Below are positions 8,349 to 17,944 of a stretch of DNA of 64,000 bases, in pieces. Position numbers and translations under genes: made by a program. The stretch's first letter is position 1, and every line of letters begins with the position of its first letter. Source of the stretch: Shewanella frigidimarina (lineage in GTDB: Bacteria; Pseudomonadota; Gammaproteobacteria; Enterobacterales; Shewanellaceae); NCBI RefSeq assembly GCF_003797125.1, contig NZ_RKKE01000006.1:186001-250000 (forward strand), given 5' to 3'. The notes under the pieces are model-generated. The model had not been told where the DNA came from and did not search any database. It saw only the letters and a list, made by a program, of their open reading frames with translations.

Positions 8349-8726
8349 ATGACTTCACAAACCTTGTTTCAACTAAGTCGAATTGGTTACCTTGCATTAC
8401 TCCTGCTGCTCAGCGGCTGGTTTATTCAACAAGGCATGAATGGCACCTACTCTTTAGGGTTCAGCTTAATATGGATTGTACCTTTACTGTTTCCACTTAA
8501 AGGCATCTTAACCGGTAACCCATATACATATGCATGGGCCAGTTTTATTCTGTGTGTATACTTATTACATGGCTTAACCCTTGCTTATGTCACTACTGAT
8601 GCACTGGTATTTGCACTGATTGAATCAGTATTGATTTGTGTGTTGTTGGTGAGTTTTCCATTCTATGCTCGTAAGCGCGGCCGAGAGCTAGGATTAGGGT
8701 TGAAGAAAAAGTCTGAACAACAATAA
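8349..8726 (+). CDS. DUF2069 integral membrane protein
   Basis: A 125-residue hydrophobic protein with four predicted transmembrane helices and a basic C-terminal tail (R-K-R-G-R-E-L and K-K-K). The pattern, including the P-L-L-F-P-L-K-G-I-L-T-G-N-P-Y-T motif near the middle, fits DUF2069. Function is unknown. It follows the YfgD-like gene by 12 bp and is probably in the same transcript, which ends at a strong terminator. Confidence 0.8.
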   Translation: MTSQTLFQLSRIGYLALLLLLSGWFIQQGMNGTYSLGFSLIWIVPLLFPLKGILTGNPYTYAWASFILCVYLLHGLTLAYVTTDALVFALIESVLICVLLVSFPFYARKRGRELGLGLKKKSEQQ

Positions 8727-8753
8727 ACAACTTTCATTTTTGTTGTTTATTTG

Positions 8754-8775
8754 AGCGCCTTCGGGCGCTTTTTTG
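8754..8775 (+). terminator. Intrinsic terminator with TTCG tetraloop
   Basis: AGCGCC / GGCGCT stem closed by a TTCG loop, followed by TTTTTT. A second 10-bp hairpin (8722-8731 with 8742-8751) overlaps the DUF2069 stop codon just upstream. Confidence 0.9.
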
Positions 8776-8875
8776 TTGCTTGCATTTAACCAAAACAGCG
8801 TGCTACATTCGTTAGTTAACAAGATGTTATGTAAGTGTATTTAAAATAATAACAATATAAACATGGAGTCGTTTA

Positions 8876-10816
8876 ATGAAGTTATCACGAAATTTAGGAA
8901 CCTACAGCCTTTTAGCCAGTGCTATGTTAGTTAGCGCCTGCGGAGGAGATTCAGACAATAACGATCAAGGTGTGCCTACCTCATCCGCTTTCGAAATTTG
9001 TAGTGAAAATATCACTTATTCCATTGCCGACACAGACTCTCAACTGACTTTTGTCCTTGAACACGAATATGCCAAAGACAAGCCTGGTAGCATTATTGCC
9101 AACCTTAATGAACAAGACACTATTGGCAAAACATTTTTGTGGCAGCAGGTTTCAGGACCCATTCTTGAACTTGCTGCAGTTAATAGTCAGGTTTTAGCAT
9201 TCACACCCACAAGTAACCAAGATTACGCTTTTAAGGTGACTGTCTCTGGCGATAATATCAACATTGAAGAAACGATAACAATTACTGCCGATTCTAATGA
9301 CAATATTTTACGCATTAATAGCGATCATCAAATGGTGAGTTTAACTGATGCTAGTTTGCGTATACAGAATATAAACGGCCAAGTACCTGAAAATATTAGT
9401 TGGTGTATGTATCCTAGTACTAATAATAAAGCCTTGACCAACGTGGATTTAAGTGACATTAATAGGCCGCTTTTTGTTGCGCCAAACGTCGATACCGATC
9501 AGCTATTCAGCCTGAAAGCCACTGCCACATTTGACGGCCAAACCATTAGTGATGACGTTAATTTACTCGTAACCAAAGAAAAAACGACTCCATCGGACGC
9601 TTTCTTCAATTCCCCAGTTGCACGAATGCACGCTTACAAGCATGACTCACCATATGCAAAGCAGCTAACCTCTTGTGTTTACTCGAACCAACTCGTTGAT
9701 GCATGCAACATTATTAATGAGTTACCCTTCATTAGCAAAGATACTAAGCCAGATCCGATTGATACTATCATGGACAGAGTCCTCGTTTCACACGACTGGA
9801 TGGGGGCAAACTTTGAAGCCTATTTACGTGCACAAACTCATAATGATTTTGTAGAATTGTTGCAATCAGTGACGGCTGTAGTCATCAGTTACGATATCAG
9901 ACCAGCCTTTTATGCTGGTTTTATTGGAGCAATATATCTTGATCCTGAATATGTGTGGCTAACTTCGGTTCAGCGAGATACGATTAATGAAACCCCTGAT
10001 TATCGCAGCAACTTTGGTGAAGAGCTAAATTACCTCTCGCCATATCGTTATGTTAAAAACAACAATTATGCTGGTGAATATATAGAAATAGGCAACCGTA
10101 CAAATCGTACCATGGAGAATATGTCTTCTAACCTAGCCAGGCTCTTGTACCATGAACTGGCTCATGCAAATGATTATTTTCCACAAAGCATGCATGAAAA
10201 TCTGCAAGGTCCAACCTTAGAAAATGATTTTAATCGTCGGTATGATAGTAAAGAGATGACATCAGACCAACTTAACATCCGCTATCCATTAACCAGTACT
10301 GAAATGTATGCTCTTGCTAACGTTCAATACTCTGGTGAAAATGCAAATAATACCCAAAAAGCGTATACACCGAATGATGTAGCGCAATTTTTTGCAAACG
10401 ATCTCGCCAACGATGATTATGCCTATTCTTCAACACGAGAAGATGCAGCAATGCTATTTGAAGAAGTGATGATGAGCCATCGTTACGATGTATTACGTGA
10501 TATGGCAATAACTGATAAACCTGAAGATGCCACTGGTTCCACCATTGTGGTTGAGTGGGGTCAACGTGGCCGAGTCGGTCAACCTGAGTTATACGATCGC
10601 GCTAGCTACGTCTTGAGCCAAATACTGCCTGAAGTTGATGTTAGCCAAGTGATGGACGGTTTACCTGCACCAGTAGCGTTAGTTAAAGGCCAAACCTGGA
10701 CACAAAACTTGGTGCTAGCAACTGATCCATCAAAATCACCACAGAAAGTCGCTGAACAAAATGCTGTTGACACTAGACCATTGCAATTTAGTGGCAGTGA
10801 TCACGTGAAACACTAA
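8876..10816 (+). CDS. Large lipoprotein with HExxH motif, putative zinc metallopeptidase
   Basis: I do not recognise this 646-residue protein as a named family. It starts with a lipoprotein signal peptide and lipobox V-S-A-C (lipidated Cys22), with Gly-Gly-Asp after the cysteine. Residues about 40-240 look like beta-rich Ig- or cadherin-like segments. The C-terminal half contains H426-E-L-A-H430, followed by A-N-D-Y-F. A downstream acidic helix, T-R-E-D-A-A-M-L-F-E-E (about 520-530), could supply the third zinc ligand, as in gluzincins. A GGAG-like sequence precedes the ATG. It sits alone between two terminators, inside an otherwise conserved bepA-yfgD-hda-uraA neighbourhood, so it is probably an insertion in this lineage. 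Peptidase activity is inferred from the motif only. Confidence 0.72.
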   Translation: MKLSRNLGTYSLLASAMLVSACGGDSDNNDQGVPTSSAFEICSENITYSIADTDSQLTFVLEHEYAKDKPGSIIANLNEQDTIGKTFLWQQVSGPILELAAVNSQVLAFTPTSNQDYAFKVTVSGDNINIEETITITADSNDNILRINSDHQMVSLTDASLRIQNINGQVPENISWCMYPSTNNKALTNVDLSDINRPLFVAPNVDTDQLFSLKATATFDGQTISDDVNLLVTKEKTTPSDAFFNSPVARMHAYKHDSPYAKQLTSCVYSNQLVDACNIINELPFISKDTKPDPIDTIMDRVLVSHDWMGANFEAYLRAQTHNDFVELLQSVTAVVISYDIRPAFYAGFIGAIYLDPEYVWLTSVQRDTINETPDYRSNFGEELNYLSPYRYVKNNNYAGEYIEIGNRTNRTMENMSSNLARLLYHELAHANDYFPQSMHENLQGPTLENDFNRRYDSKEMTSDQLNIRYPLTSTEMYALANVQYSGENANNTQKAYTPNDVAQFFANDLANDDYAYSSTREDAAMLFEEVMMSHRYDVLRDMAITDKPEDATGSTIVVEWGQRGRVGQPELYDRASYVLSQILPEVDVSQVMDGLPAPVALVKGQTWTQNLVLATDPSKSPQKVAEQNAVDTRPLQFSGSDHVKH

Positions 10817-10832
10817 GCCATTGACTCACTTA

Positions 10833-10870
10833 TTAAAAAACGCCAAATGAATTCATTTGGCGTTTTTTAA
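10833..10870. terminator. Bidirectional terminator between the lipoprotein gene and hda
   Basis: A perfect 38-bp palindrome centred on GAATTC, with AAAAAA/TTTTTT flanks on a CGCCAAATGA stem. It can end transcription from both convergent genes. Confidence 0.9.
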
Positions 10871-10931
10871 TTGTGTAATTAGTTAGACTAATGACGATAA
10901 TTTTTTACCTAAGGAATTAAAACCTAAGGTA

Positions 10932-11642
10932 TTAAAGCCTCAACATCTCTTTTATAAACGGAATAGTCAGTTTACGCTGATGTACCATAGAAGCTTTATC
11001 GAGTTTATCGAGAACATCAAACAAGGTGCGTAAATCACGCGCCATTCGCGTCAGTAAGAAGCGCCCTACTTCATCAGACAACTGTAAACCACGCATTGCC
11101 GCTCGGCGCTGCAAGGCCACAAGCTTTTCATCGTCTGCCATTGGTTGTAATTGATAGATTAATCCCCATTGCATACGAGAAACCAAATCAGGCAATAAAA
11201 AACCGGTTTCAGAAGGTGATGCCTTTCCGCTAACAATTAAACGACAATCTTGTTGCTCAGCTATACGATTATATAAATGAAAAATAGCTTCTTCCCATAC
11301 AGGATGACCCGCTATGGCTTCAATATCATCAATACAAATTAACTCCAGAGACTCTAGACCTTCAAATAATGCCGGTGAAATACTGGCATGAATGCCTAAT
11401 GGGATATAGAGAGTACGGCGTTCAAGGTCATTGGCAAGTGCACAAGCTGCATGCATTAAATGGGTTCGGCCTGATTTTTCTGGGCCATATACATATAAAG
11501 AAGACGCTAGATTGCCTTCAGCGCTAGCTTGAAGTTTCTGGATCAACTCATCATTACCCGAAGCAGGATAATAACTCTGAAAGGTTTCATCGTCAGGTAG
11601 ATAAACGGGTAAAGATAATTGTCTTGGTGAGTTTTGTGTCAC
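10932..11642 (-). CDS. hda: DnaA inactivator Hda
   Basis: AAA+ protein that, with the DNA-loaded beta clamp, promotes hydrolysis of ATP bound to DnaA and so limits re-initiation. The 236 residues fit the family. The clamp-binding motif Q8-L-S-L-P-V13 is at the N terminus. The Walker A region is G53-P-E-K-S-G-R-T60 and the Walker B is C-I-D-D-I-E. Start is a GTG giving M-T-Q-N-S, consistent with relatives. It is downstream of the DUF2066 gene on the same strand, as part of the conserved uraA-hda region. Confidence 0.93.
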   Translation of the reverse strand: MTQNSPRQLSLPVYLPDDETFQSYYPASGNDELIQKLQASAEGNLASSLYVYGPEKSGRTHLMHAACALANDLERRTLYIPLGIHASISPALFEGLESLELICIDDIEAIAGHPVWEEAIFHLYNRIAEQQDCRLIVSGKASPSETGFLLPDLVSRMQWGLIYQLQPMADDEKLVALQRRAAMRGLQLSDEVGRFLLTRMARDLRTLFDVLDKLDKASMVHQRKLTIPFIKEMLRL

Positions 11643-11795
11643 TCAGATAGGTCTCAAAATCATAAACTAACTAACGCTATTATACCTAAATCCGTCAATT
11701 ATGCGAGTATCAGCGAGAAGCCAGCATAGAAAGATAACCTTGGTATAAAATTCACGCTGTACGACTAAAGTGTACAGCGCATCTGGTGATAATAC

Positions 11796-12893
11796 TTATT
11801 GGCCCAACCATTGATAAAGTAATTTAGGCGCTGGATTGTCGTCCTTAGATTCATAAAATGACTCCACACTACCCACTGTATCTAATTGTGATAACCGGCT
11901 ATCAATATTAAGCAATCTTTGCAGGTCATCTACACTACTAAATAATTCTATCGTATATGTTGCTGCATCACCCTTGAACTGACTCAGTTTAAGGGATTTT
12001 ACCGCACTGAGCTGGCGAAGATATGTTTCAACATGTACCAGTTGAGTCATGTTATTTAACCCAGTAAAGCTAACTTGGGTAGCAACATCTCTGCCTGTAG
12101 AGGCTATGGCATACTGGCTAATATAATAATCGGCTAGAATGTTCATCATTCGCTTCGTGGCTTGTTGATTATCAGTCGCATCACCTTGTTGCGAAATTAA
12201 CGGTTGTAACACACCATTAGTTCTATTTTTATCAAATAATTTGATGGTGTAATGAACGTTAACGCCTTGAGTATCCAAATTGGCAATAGCGAAATAATCA
12301 GCTTGATAACGAGTGGATGCATTAGCTAGCACATCGGTAAACATTCCACGTACATCAGTGATACTGACTTGCATCACATCATCCAAATCCATTATTGGCA
12401 ACAATAATGGAATGCCTTTGTTACTAGACTCTTGAGCCAACTCAGATCGAATATCGGCCGAAGAAGCATCTGCTAAAATAGACGGTTCATTATTTTCATC
12501 AACCGACATCCATAACAAGGTTAATGGGCGTTGACTGCCCCAAACAGGTAAACCTGCTTCACGTAACGTTGAAATAACCCGTTGATGGTCAAAGCTGGCT
12601 TTGAGCATCAGTTCGCCATTTTTCTCATAGTAACCATATTGAGTCAAAATGACTTCTGGGTTATTAATTTGGGCTTTAACCAATGGGTTTAATACCACAC
12701 TTGGTAGACCAGAGTTTTTTAAGAAAACGGCAGATAATGCCTCTTTAAGGGCGTTGTTTTTCACATCGTTTGCGCGTGATGCTACCGTAATATCGGCTTC
12801 ATCAAGCTTGTTCACTTCCGCAGCATGTACAAGCGTAATCGAAGTTAACGCAATTAGTGGTAACGCAATGAGATTAATTAGTTTTTTCAGCAT
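11796..12893 (-). CDS. DUF2066 exported protein
   Basis: About 365 residues. The N-terminal hydrophobic stretch ending V-H-A-A-E is a Sec signal peptide, so the mature protein is periplasmic or membrane-associated. The body matches DUF2066: an A-L-x-x-A-L-x-x-V-F-L-K-N-S-G region near the N terminus, a Q-R-P-L-T-L-L-W segment in the middle and paired beta-rich repeats toward the C terminus. Function is unknown. The ATG at 12893 is chosen over a TTG at 12914 because it gives a standard signal peptide; neither has a strong Shine-Dalgarno. It is divergent from uraA and upstream of hda. Confidence 0.78.
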   Translation of the reverse strand: MLKKLINLIALPLIALTSITLVHAAEVNKLDEADITVASRANDVKNNALKEALSAVFLKNSGLPSVVLNPLVKAQINNPEVILTQYGYYEKNGELMLKASFDHQRVISTLREAGLPVWGSQRPLTLLWMSVDENNEPSILADASSADIRSELAQESSNKGIPLLLPIMDLDDVMQVSITDVRGMFTDVLANASTRYQADYFAIANLDTQGVNVHYTIKLFDKNRTNGVLQPLISQQGDATDNQQATKRMMNILADYYISQYAIASTGRDVATQVSFTGLNNMTQLVHVETYLRQLSAVKSLKLSQFKGDAATYTIELFSSVDDLQRLLNIDSRLSQLDTVGSVESFYESKDDNPAPKLLYQWLGQ

Positions 12894-13131
12894 CTGATAA
12901 CATAAACGCAGCAAATATAAGTGAACAAATTATATCATAATAAAATTCTATCGAGTAATGGATAACGAAAACTCTTTTTTACTACTGCCAAATTGACCCA
13001 GTATTGTAGCCATATCAAATAACAATAATCGCTACAGCGTCCTCAAAGTTGTTATGCATATGATCGCTTTTATGTGACAATTCGCGCCGTTTAATCACAC
13101 GCTAACTTTCTAAATAATGATGGAGAACAAT

Positions 13132-14361
13132 ATGAAACGCGTGTTAATTCCGCTTCAAGGCGCACAAATGCTATTTGTCGCTTTTGGTGCACTCGTGCTA
13201 ATGCCGTTATTAACGGGTTTAGACACAAGTGTCGCCTTATTTACAGCCGGTTTCGGTACCCTACTGTTTCAATTAGTCACTAAACGTCAAGTCCCTGTGT
13301 TTCTCGCTTCTTCCTTTGCTTTTATCGCTCCCATTTTATATGGCGTGCAAACATGGGGTATTCCAGCCACCATGGGCGGTTTAATGGCTGCTGGCGTGGT
13401 TTATATGCTACTTGGATTAACAGTGAAACTTCGTGGCACTGGATTTATACATACTTTATTGCCACCGGTTGTTGTCGGCCCAGTCATTATGATCATTGGC
13501 TTAGGCTTAGCACCTGTAGCTGTCAATATGGCATTAGGTAAAAGTGGCGATGGAAGTCTTATCATCGTAGAGCAAAATGTCGCACTAATGATTTCACTTT
13601 CGGCTTTAACGACCACCATAATCGTCGCGATTTTTGCTAAAGGATTGGTCCGATTAATGCCCATCCTAGCGGGAATTTTAGTTGGCTATGGTGTTAGCTT
13701 AGCCTTTGGGGTTGTCGATTTCACCCCTGTTACCCAAGCCGCTTGGTTAGCTATGCCAAACTTTGTTGCCCCTGAATTTAACTGGCATGCAATCCTATTT
13801 ATGATCCCAGTTGCCATTGCGCCAGCGGTTGAACATATCGGCGATATTTTAGCCATCTCTAACGTGACGGGTAAAGACTATTTTAAAAAGCCAGGTTTAC
13901 ATCGCACACTTACTGGCGATGGTATTGCTACGATAGCAGCATCGGCGTTGGGTGGACCGCCTAACACCACTTATAGTGAAGTAACAGGAGCTGTTACACT
14001 AACCAAAAGTTTTGATCCACGTATTATGACCTGGACAGCCATTACTGCGATAACCCTCGCCTTTGTAGGTAAACTTGGCGCTATGATGCAAACCATACCA
14101 GTACCGGTAATGGGCGGTATTATGTGCTTACTGTTTGGTTCGATTGCAGCAGTTGGATTAAATACCTTAATTCGTCATCAAGTCGATTTATCTGAACCAC
14201 GTAATCTTAGTATTGTTGGGGTAACGTTGGTATTCGGTATTGGCGGAATGGCGTTTGGTATTGGCTCGTTTAGCTTAACGGGGATTAGTTTGTGCGGTAT
14301 TGTCGCTATTTTGATGAACTTGATTTTACCTGCGGTGAAAAAACCACAAGCTGAAAAGTAA
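13132..14361 (+). CDS. uraA: Uracil:proton symporter UraA
   Basis: Nucleobase-cation symporter-2 family permease that takes up uracil across the inner membrane. About 409 residues and roughly 14 hydrophobic segments. The substrate-site motif H-I-G-D-I (E-H-I-G-D) in the middle and the G-G-P-P-N-T-T-Y-S-E motif are the signatures of uracil permeases. ATG 13132 is preferred over 13117 and 13120 because GGAG at 13122-13125 is well spaced for it. Its closeness to hda agrees with the E. coli order. No upp gene is adjacent here. Confidence 0.92.
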   Translation: MKRVLIPLQGAQMLFVAFGALVLMPLLTGLDTSVALFTAGFGTLLFQLVTKRQVPVFLASSFAFIAPILYGVQTWGIPATMGGLMAAGVVYMLLGLTVKLRGTGFIHTLLPPVVVGPVIMIIGLGLAPVAVNMALGKSGDGSLIIVEQNVALMISLSALTTTIIVAIFAKGLVRLMPILAGILVGYGVSLAFGVVDFTPVTQAAWLAMPNFVAPEFNWHAILFMIPVAIAPAVEHIGDILAISNVTGKDYFKKPGLHRTLTGDGIATIAASALGGPPNTTYSEVTGAVTLTKSFDPRIMTWTAITAITLAFVGKLGAMMQTIPVPVMGGIMCLLFGSIAAVGLNTLIRHQVDLSEPRNLSIVGVTLVFGIGGMAFGIGSFSLTGISLCGIVAILMNLILPAVKKPQAEK

Positions 14362-14417
14362 CTTTCTGTAACCTCATGCAGCAACACTGCTTTGTAAGTG
14401 CTCGTTTTAAAACGATA

Positions 14418-14457
14418 TAAAAAAGCCCCAACAGCCTTTAGCTGTGGGGCTTTTTAT
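14418..14457. terminator. Bidirectional terminator between uraA and grxD
   Basis: GCCCC-A-ACAGC / GCTGT-GGGGC stem with one bulged A, with A-rich and T-rich flanks. It serves the two convergent genes. Confidence 0.85.
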
Positions 14458-14487
14458 TCAGTGCGTAAAGCACTTAATCTTCTGCAA

Positions 14488-14829
14488 TTACTCTGCAGCG
14501 TCTTCTGTACGGAATTTGTCAGCAGTCGCTTTAATGATAGGTTGAAGTTCACCTTTTTGGAACATTTCAGTGATAATGTCACAACCACCAATCAACTCTC
14601 CTTCAACCCATAATTGTGGGAATGTTGGCCAGTTAGCGAATTTTGGTAATTCAGCACGAATATCTGGATGCTGTAAAATATCCACGAATGCAAATTGTTC
14701 ACCACAGTTGATCATCACTTGAGCAACTTGAGATGAAAATCCACAGCTTGGTAATTTAGGTGAACCTTTCATGTACACAATAATTGGGTTTTCGCTAATT
14801 TGCTGTTTAATCTTTTCTACAGTTTCCAT
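14488..14829 (-). CDS. grxD: Monothiol glutaredoxin Grx4
   Basis: CGFS-type glutaredoxin that carries or delivers [2Fe-2S] clusters, usually as a homodimer or with a BolA partner. The 113-residue length is typical. The active site C29-G-F-S32 follows the strand I-V-Y-M-K-G-S-P, and the W-P-T-F-P-Q-L-W-V segment with G-G-C-D-I provides the glutathione-binding loop. It is divergent from sodB, with a shared intergenic region of about 235 bp. Confidence 0.95.
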   Translation of the reverse strand: METVEKIKQQISENPIIVYMKGSPKLPSCGFSSQVAQVMINCGEQFAFVDILQHPDIRAELPKFANWPTFPQLWVEGELIGGCDIITEMFQKGELQPIIKATADKFRTEDAAE

Positions 14830-15064
14830 TTGATTTCCTAAGTACGACGACTGAACACATTGTGCCTATTGTACGACACCTAGACAAAGAACAAAATGCC
14901 ACAGTTTGTAGGGTTTATTTAAAATCCATAAAATCGATTACTGCAATCCACATAATTCCTTAAACAATGATTCACATCACAAAAATAATCAGTACAATAG
15001 CAGTAGAGCAATGTTACCTGATTGGTAAACAAAAACGATAACCTGAATCCATGGAGAGATACTA

Positions 15065-15649
15065 ATGGCTTTCGAACTACCAGCATTACCTTATGCAAAG
15101 AACGCACTTGAACCACACATTTCTCAAGAAACCATTGAGTTCCATTATGGTAAGCATCACAACACATATGTGGTAAAACTAAACGGTTTAGTTGAAGGAA
15201 CTGAGTTTGCTGGCAAAACACTAGAAGAAGTTGTTAAAACTTCAACTGGCGGTATGTTCAACAACGCGGCTCAAGTTTGGAACCACACTTTTTACTGGAA
15301 CTGCTTAGCACCTAATGCTGGCGGCGAAGCAACTGGCGATATCGCTGCTGCTATCAATGCTTCATTTGGTTCTTTTGAAGAATTCAAAGCTAAATTTACT
15401 GATTCTGCAGTAAATAACTTTGGTAGCGCTTGGACATGGTTAGTGAAAAAAGCTGATGGTTCATTAGCTATTGTTAACACTAGCAATGCTGCTACACCGT
15501 TAACAGATGAGTCTGTTACGATTCTATTAACTGTAGACGTATGGGAACATGCTTACTACGTTGATTACCGTAACGCACGTCCAGAGTATTTAGCTCACTT
15601 CTGGCAGCTTGTTAACTGGGAATTTGTTAACAAGAACTTTGCTGCTTAA
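15065..15649 (+). CDS. sodB: Iron superoxide dismutase
   Basis: Cytoplasmic Fe-SOD that dismutates superoxide to oxygen and peroxide. The 194 residues match E. coli SodB in length. Metal ligands His27 (E-F-H), His74 (V-W-N-H), Asp157 and His161 (D-V-W-E-H-A-Y-Y) are in place. The F-N-N-A-A-Q-V-W-N-H segment is typical of the iron form. GGAGAG precedes the ATG at the expected distance. It stands alone and is followed by a strong terminator. Confidence 0.96.
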   Translation: MAFELPALPYAKNALEPHISQETIEFHYGKHHNTYVVKLNGLVEGTEFAGKTLEEVVKTSTGGMFNNAAQVWNHTFYWNCLAPNAGGEATGDIAAAINASFGSFEEFKAKFTDSAVNNFGSAWTWLVKKADGSLAIVNTSNAATPLTDESVTILLTVDVWEHAYYVDYRNARPEYLAHFWQLVNWEFVNKNFAA

Positions 15650-15671
15650 TTTCGATTAATGGCAAAAACTT

Positions 15672-15697
15672 AAGGAGCCTTTTGGCTCCTTTTTTTA
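15672..15697 (+). terminator. Intrinsic terminator after sodB
   Basis: AAGGAGCC / GGCTCCTT stem with a TTTT loop, followed by a run of T. Confidence 0.92.
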
Positions 15698-15946
15698 TCA
15701 TTTTATCCGCCTAAAGTACGCAGTCGGTCATCGCACTATTTTTGCAACTATTGCAAATGCTACTGTTTGTTGTTGTTTTTATTTGATTTATTTTTCACTA
15801 AAACTTAGCCAAGTTATTTTTCCTGTCCTACACTTTAGTCTTAAAGCCTAATATTGCGCTAACAGATATAACATTACATTCTTGACCATCGCATTAATCA
15901 CTCAGGCTTTTTAAGTCATACAACGGTACGTTTTGAGGGGGTTACT

Positions 15947-17881
15947 ATGGGCATTTTTGAACACTATCAACAACGTTATGAGAAAAAACGCGACGAAGAA
16001 TATACCTTAGAGCAATTCCTCGACATCTGTAAACAAGACAGAAGTGCTTATGTGTCTGCGGCTGAACGGTTACTCATGGCCATTGGTGAACCGCAGATTA
16101 TTGACACTGCAAAAAATCCAATTTTAAGTCGGATTTTTTCTAATCGTGTTATTGCACAGTATCCCGCATTTAAAGATTTTTATGGCATGGAAGATGCGAT
16201 TGAACAAATCGTGGCCTACTTAACACATTCAGCTCAAGGCCTTGAAGAGTCAAAGCAAATATTATATCTCTTAGGTCCTGTCGGTGGCGGTAAATCATCG
16301 TTGGCCGAAAAACTCAAAGCATTAATGCAGCAAGTACCGATTTACATATTAACTGCCGATGGCATTCGCAGCCCTGTCAACGACCACCCATTTTGTCTGT
16401 TTGATCCTGAAGAAGACAGTGAACTACTCAAAAACGAATACAACATCCCAAGTCGTTATATCAAAACGATTATGTCACCATGGACTGTAAAACGTTTACA
16501 CCAATATGGTGGTGATATATCAAAATTCAGAGTTGTTAAAGTGTACCCATCGGTGCTCGATCAAATCGGTATTGCTAAAACAGAACCTGGAGATGAAAAT
16601 AACCAAGATATTTCTGCTTTGGTGGGTAAAGTTGATATTCGTCAGTTAGAGCATTTTTCTCAAGATGATGCCGATGCTTATGCTTACTCAGGTGCGTTAT
16701 GTCGTGCAAACCAAGGATTAATGGAGTTTGTTGAAATGTTTAAAGCACCCATTAAGGTACTTCACCCATTATTAACTGCGACTCAGGAAGGCAATTACAA
16801 CGGTACTGAAGGCCTGTCAGCCTTGCCGTACAACGGTATTATTTTGGCCCATTCGAATGAGTCTGAATGGTCCGCGTTTAGGAATAATAAAAACAACGAA
16901 GCATTTTTAGATCGCGTCTACATCGTCAAAGTGCCCTACTGTTTACGGGTATCTGAAGAAATGGAAATTTACCAAAAACTATTAGCCAATTCTGAACTAT
17001 CGACGGCATCTTGTGCACCTGGCACCTTAGAAACCCTGGCACAATTTAGCGTGTTATCACGGTTAAAAGTGCCCGAAAACTCCTCTATTTATTCAAAAAT
17101 GCGCGTCTATAACGGTGAAAGCTTAAAAGACACCGATCCAAAAGCAAAATCCTACCAAGAATATCGTGACTATGCTGGCGTAGATGAAGGCATGCAAGGG
17201 CTATCGACCCGCTTTGCATTTAAGATTTTGTCACGTGTATTTAATTTTGACAGTGCAGAAATAGCCGCAAACCCAGTCCACTTATTTTATGTACTCGAAA
17301 AGCAAATTGAACAAGAACAATTTCCTAACGATATAAGTGAGAAATATTTAGAGTTTCTTAAAGGTTATTTAATCCCTAAGTATGTTGAGTTTATCGGTAA
17401 AGAGATCCAAACAGCTTACCTTGAGTCGTATTCTGAATACGGACAAAATATTTTCGACCGATATGTTACCTATGCAGATTTTTGGATCCAAGATCAAGAA
17501 TATCGCGACCCAGAAACAGGACAACTTTTTGATCGTGGTGCCTTAAATGCCGAATTGGAGAAAATTGAAAAACCAGCGGGGATCAGTAATCCAAAAGATT
17601 TCCGCAATGAAATTGTTAACTTTGTCTTACGTGCTCGAGCCAATAATGAAGGTAATAATCCTCTGTGGACTAGCTATGAGAAATTACGCACAGTGATTGA
17701 GAAAAAAATGTTTTCCAACACTGAAGATTTACTGCCTGTGATTTCGTTTAATGGCAAAACATCGAATGACGATCAGCGTAAGCATGACGACTTTGTTAAT
17801 CGCATGATGGAAAAAGGCTACACCAAAAAACAAGTCAGACTATTGTCAGAATGGTATTTACGAGTGCGTAAATCTTCGTAG
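15947..17881 (+). CDS. yeaG: PrkA-family serine protein kinase YeaG
   Basis: PrkA-type protein with an N-terminal AAA+-like ATPase domain and C-terminal kinase-like region. In enterobacteria the yeaG-yeaH pair is RpoS-dependent and linked to nitrogen starvation and stationary phase. The 644 residues fit the family. The Walker A segment G-P-V-G-G-G-K-S-S is at about residues 110-118, and the N-terminal Y-E-x-x-R-D-E-E-Y-T-L region is conserved. A strong GAGGGGG precedes the ATG. It is first of three genes (yeaG-yeaH-ycgB), with about 300 bp of upstream DNA free for promoters. Confidence 0.93.
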   Translation: MGIFEHYQQRYEKKRDEEYTLEQFLDICKQDRSAYVSAAERLLMAIGEPQIIDTAKNPILSRIFSNRVIAQYPAFKDFYGMEDAIEQIVAYLTHSAQGLEESKQILYLLGPVGGGKSSLAEKLKALMQQVPIYILTADGIRSPVNDHPFCLFDPEEDSELLKNEYNIPSRYIKTIMSPWTVKRLHQYGGDISKFRVVKVYPSVLDQIGIAKTEPGDENNQDISALVGKVDIRQLEHFSQDDADAYAYSGALCRANQGLMEFVEMFKAPIKVLHPLLTATQEGNYNGTEGLSALPYNGIILAHSNESEWSAFRNNKNNEAFLDRVYIVKVPYCLRVSEEMEIYQKLLANSELSTASCAPGTLETLAQFSVLSRLKVPENSSIYSKMRVYNGESLKDTDPKAKSYQEYRDYAGVDEGMQGLSTRFAFKILSRVFNFDSAEIAANPVHLFYVLEKQIEQEQFPNDISEKYLEFLKGYLIPKYVEFIGKEIQTAYLESYSEYGQNIFDRYVTYADFWIQDQEYRDPETGQLFDRGALNAELEKIEKPAGISNPKDFRNEIVNFVLRARANNEGNNPLWTSYEKLRTVIEKKMFSNTEDLLPVISFNGKTSNDDQRKHDDFVNRMMEKGYTKKQVRLLSEWYLRVRKSS

Positions 17882-17893
17882 AAACCCAATGTT

Positions 17894-17920
17894 GGTAGCG
17901 CCACTGGCAAAGGCGCTTCC
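17894..17920 (+). other. Intercistronic hairpin between yeaG and yeaH
   Basis: AGCGCC at 17897-17902 pairs with GGCGCT at 17912-17917, with a possible GG/CC extension. There is no T tract, so it is more likely an mRNA processing or stability element than a terminator. Confidence 0.45.
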
Positions 17921-17944
17921 AAAAATAAGACTTGGGAGCAGCGT

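Noticed and set aside
13353..13664. Small frames within uraA on both strands
   Set aside because: They are shadows of the uraA reading frame.
14919..15221. 100-residue minus-strand frame upstream of and inside sodB
   Set aside because: It is antisense to a certain gene and lies in the grxD-sodB promoter region.
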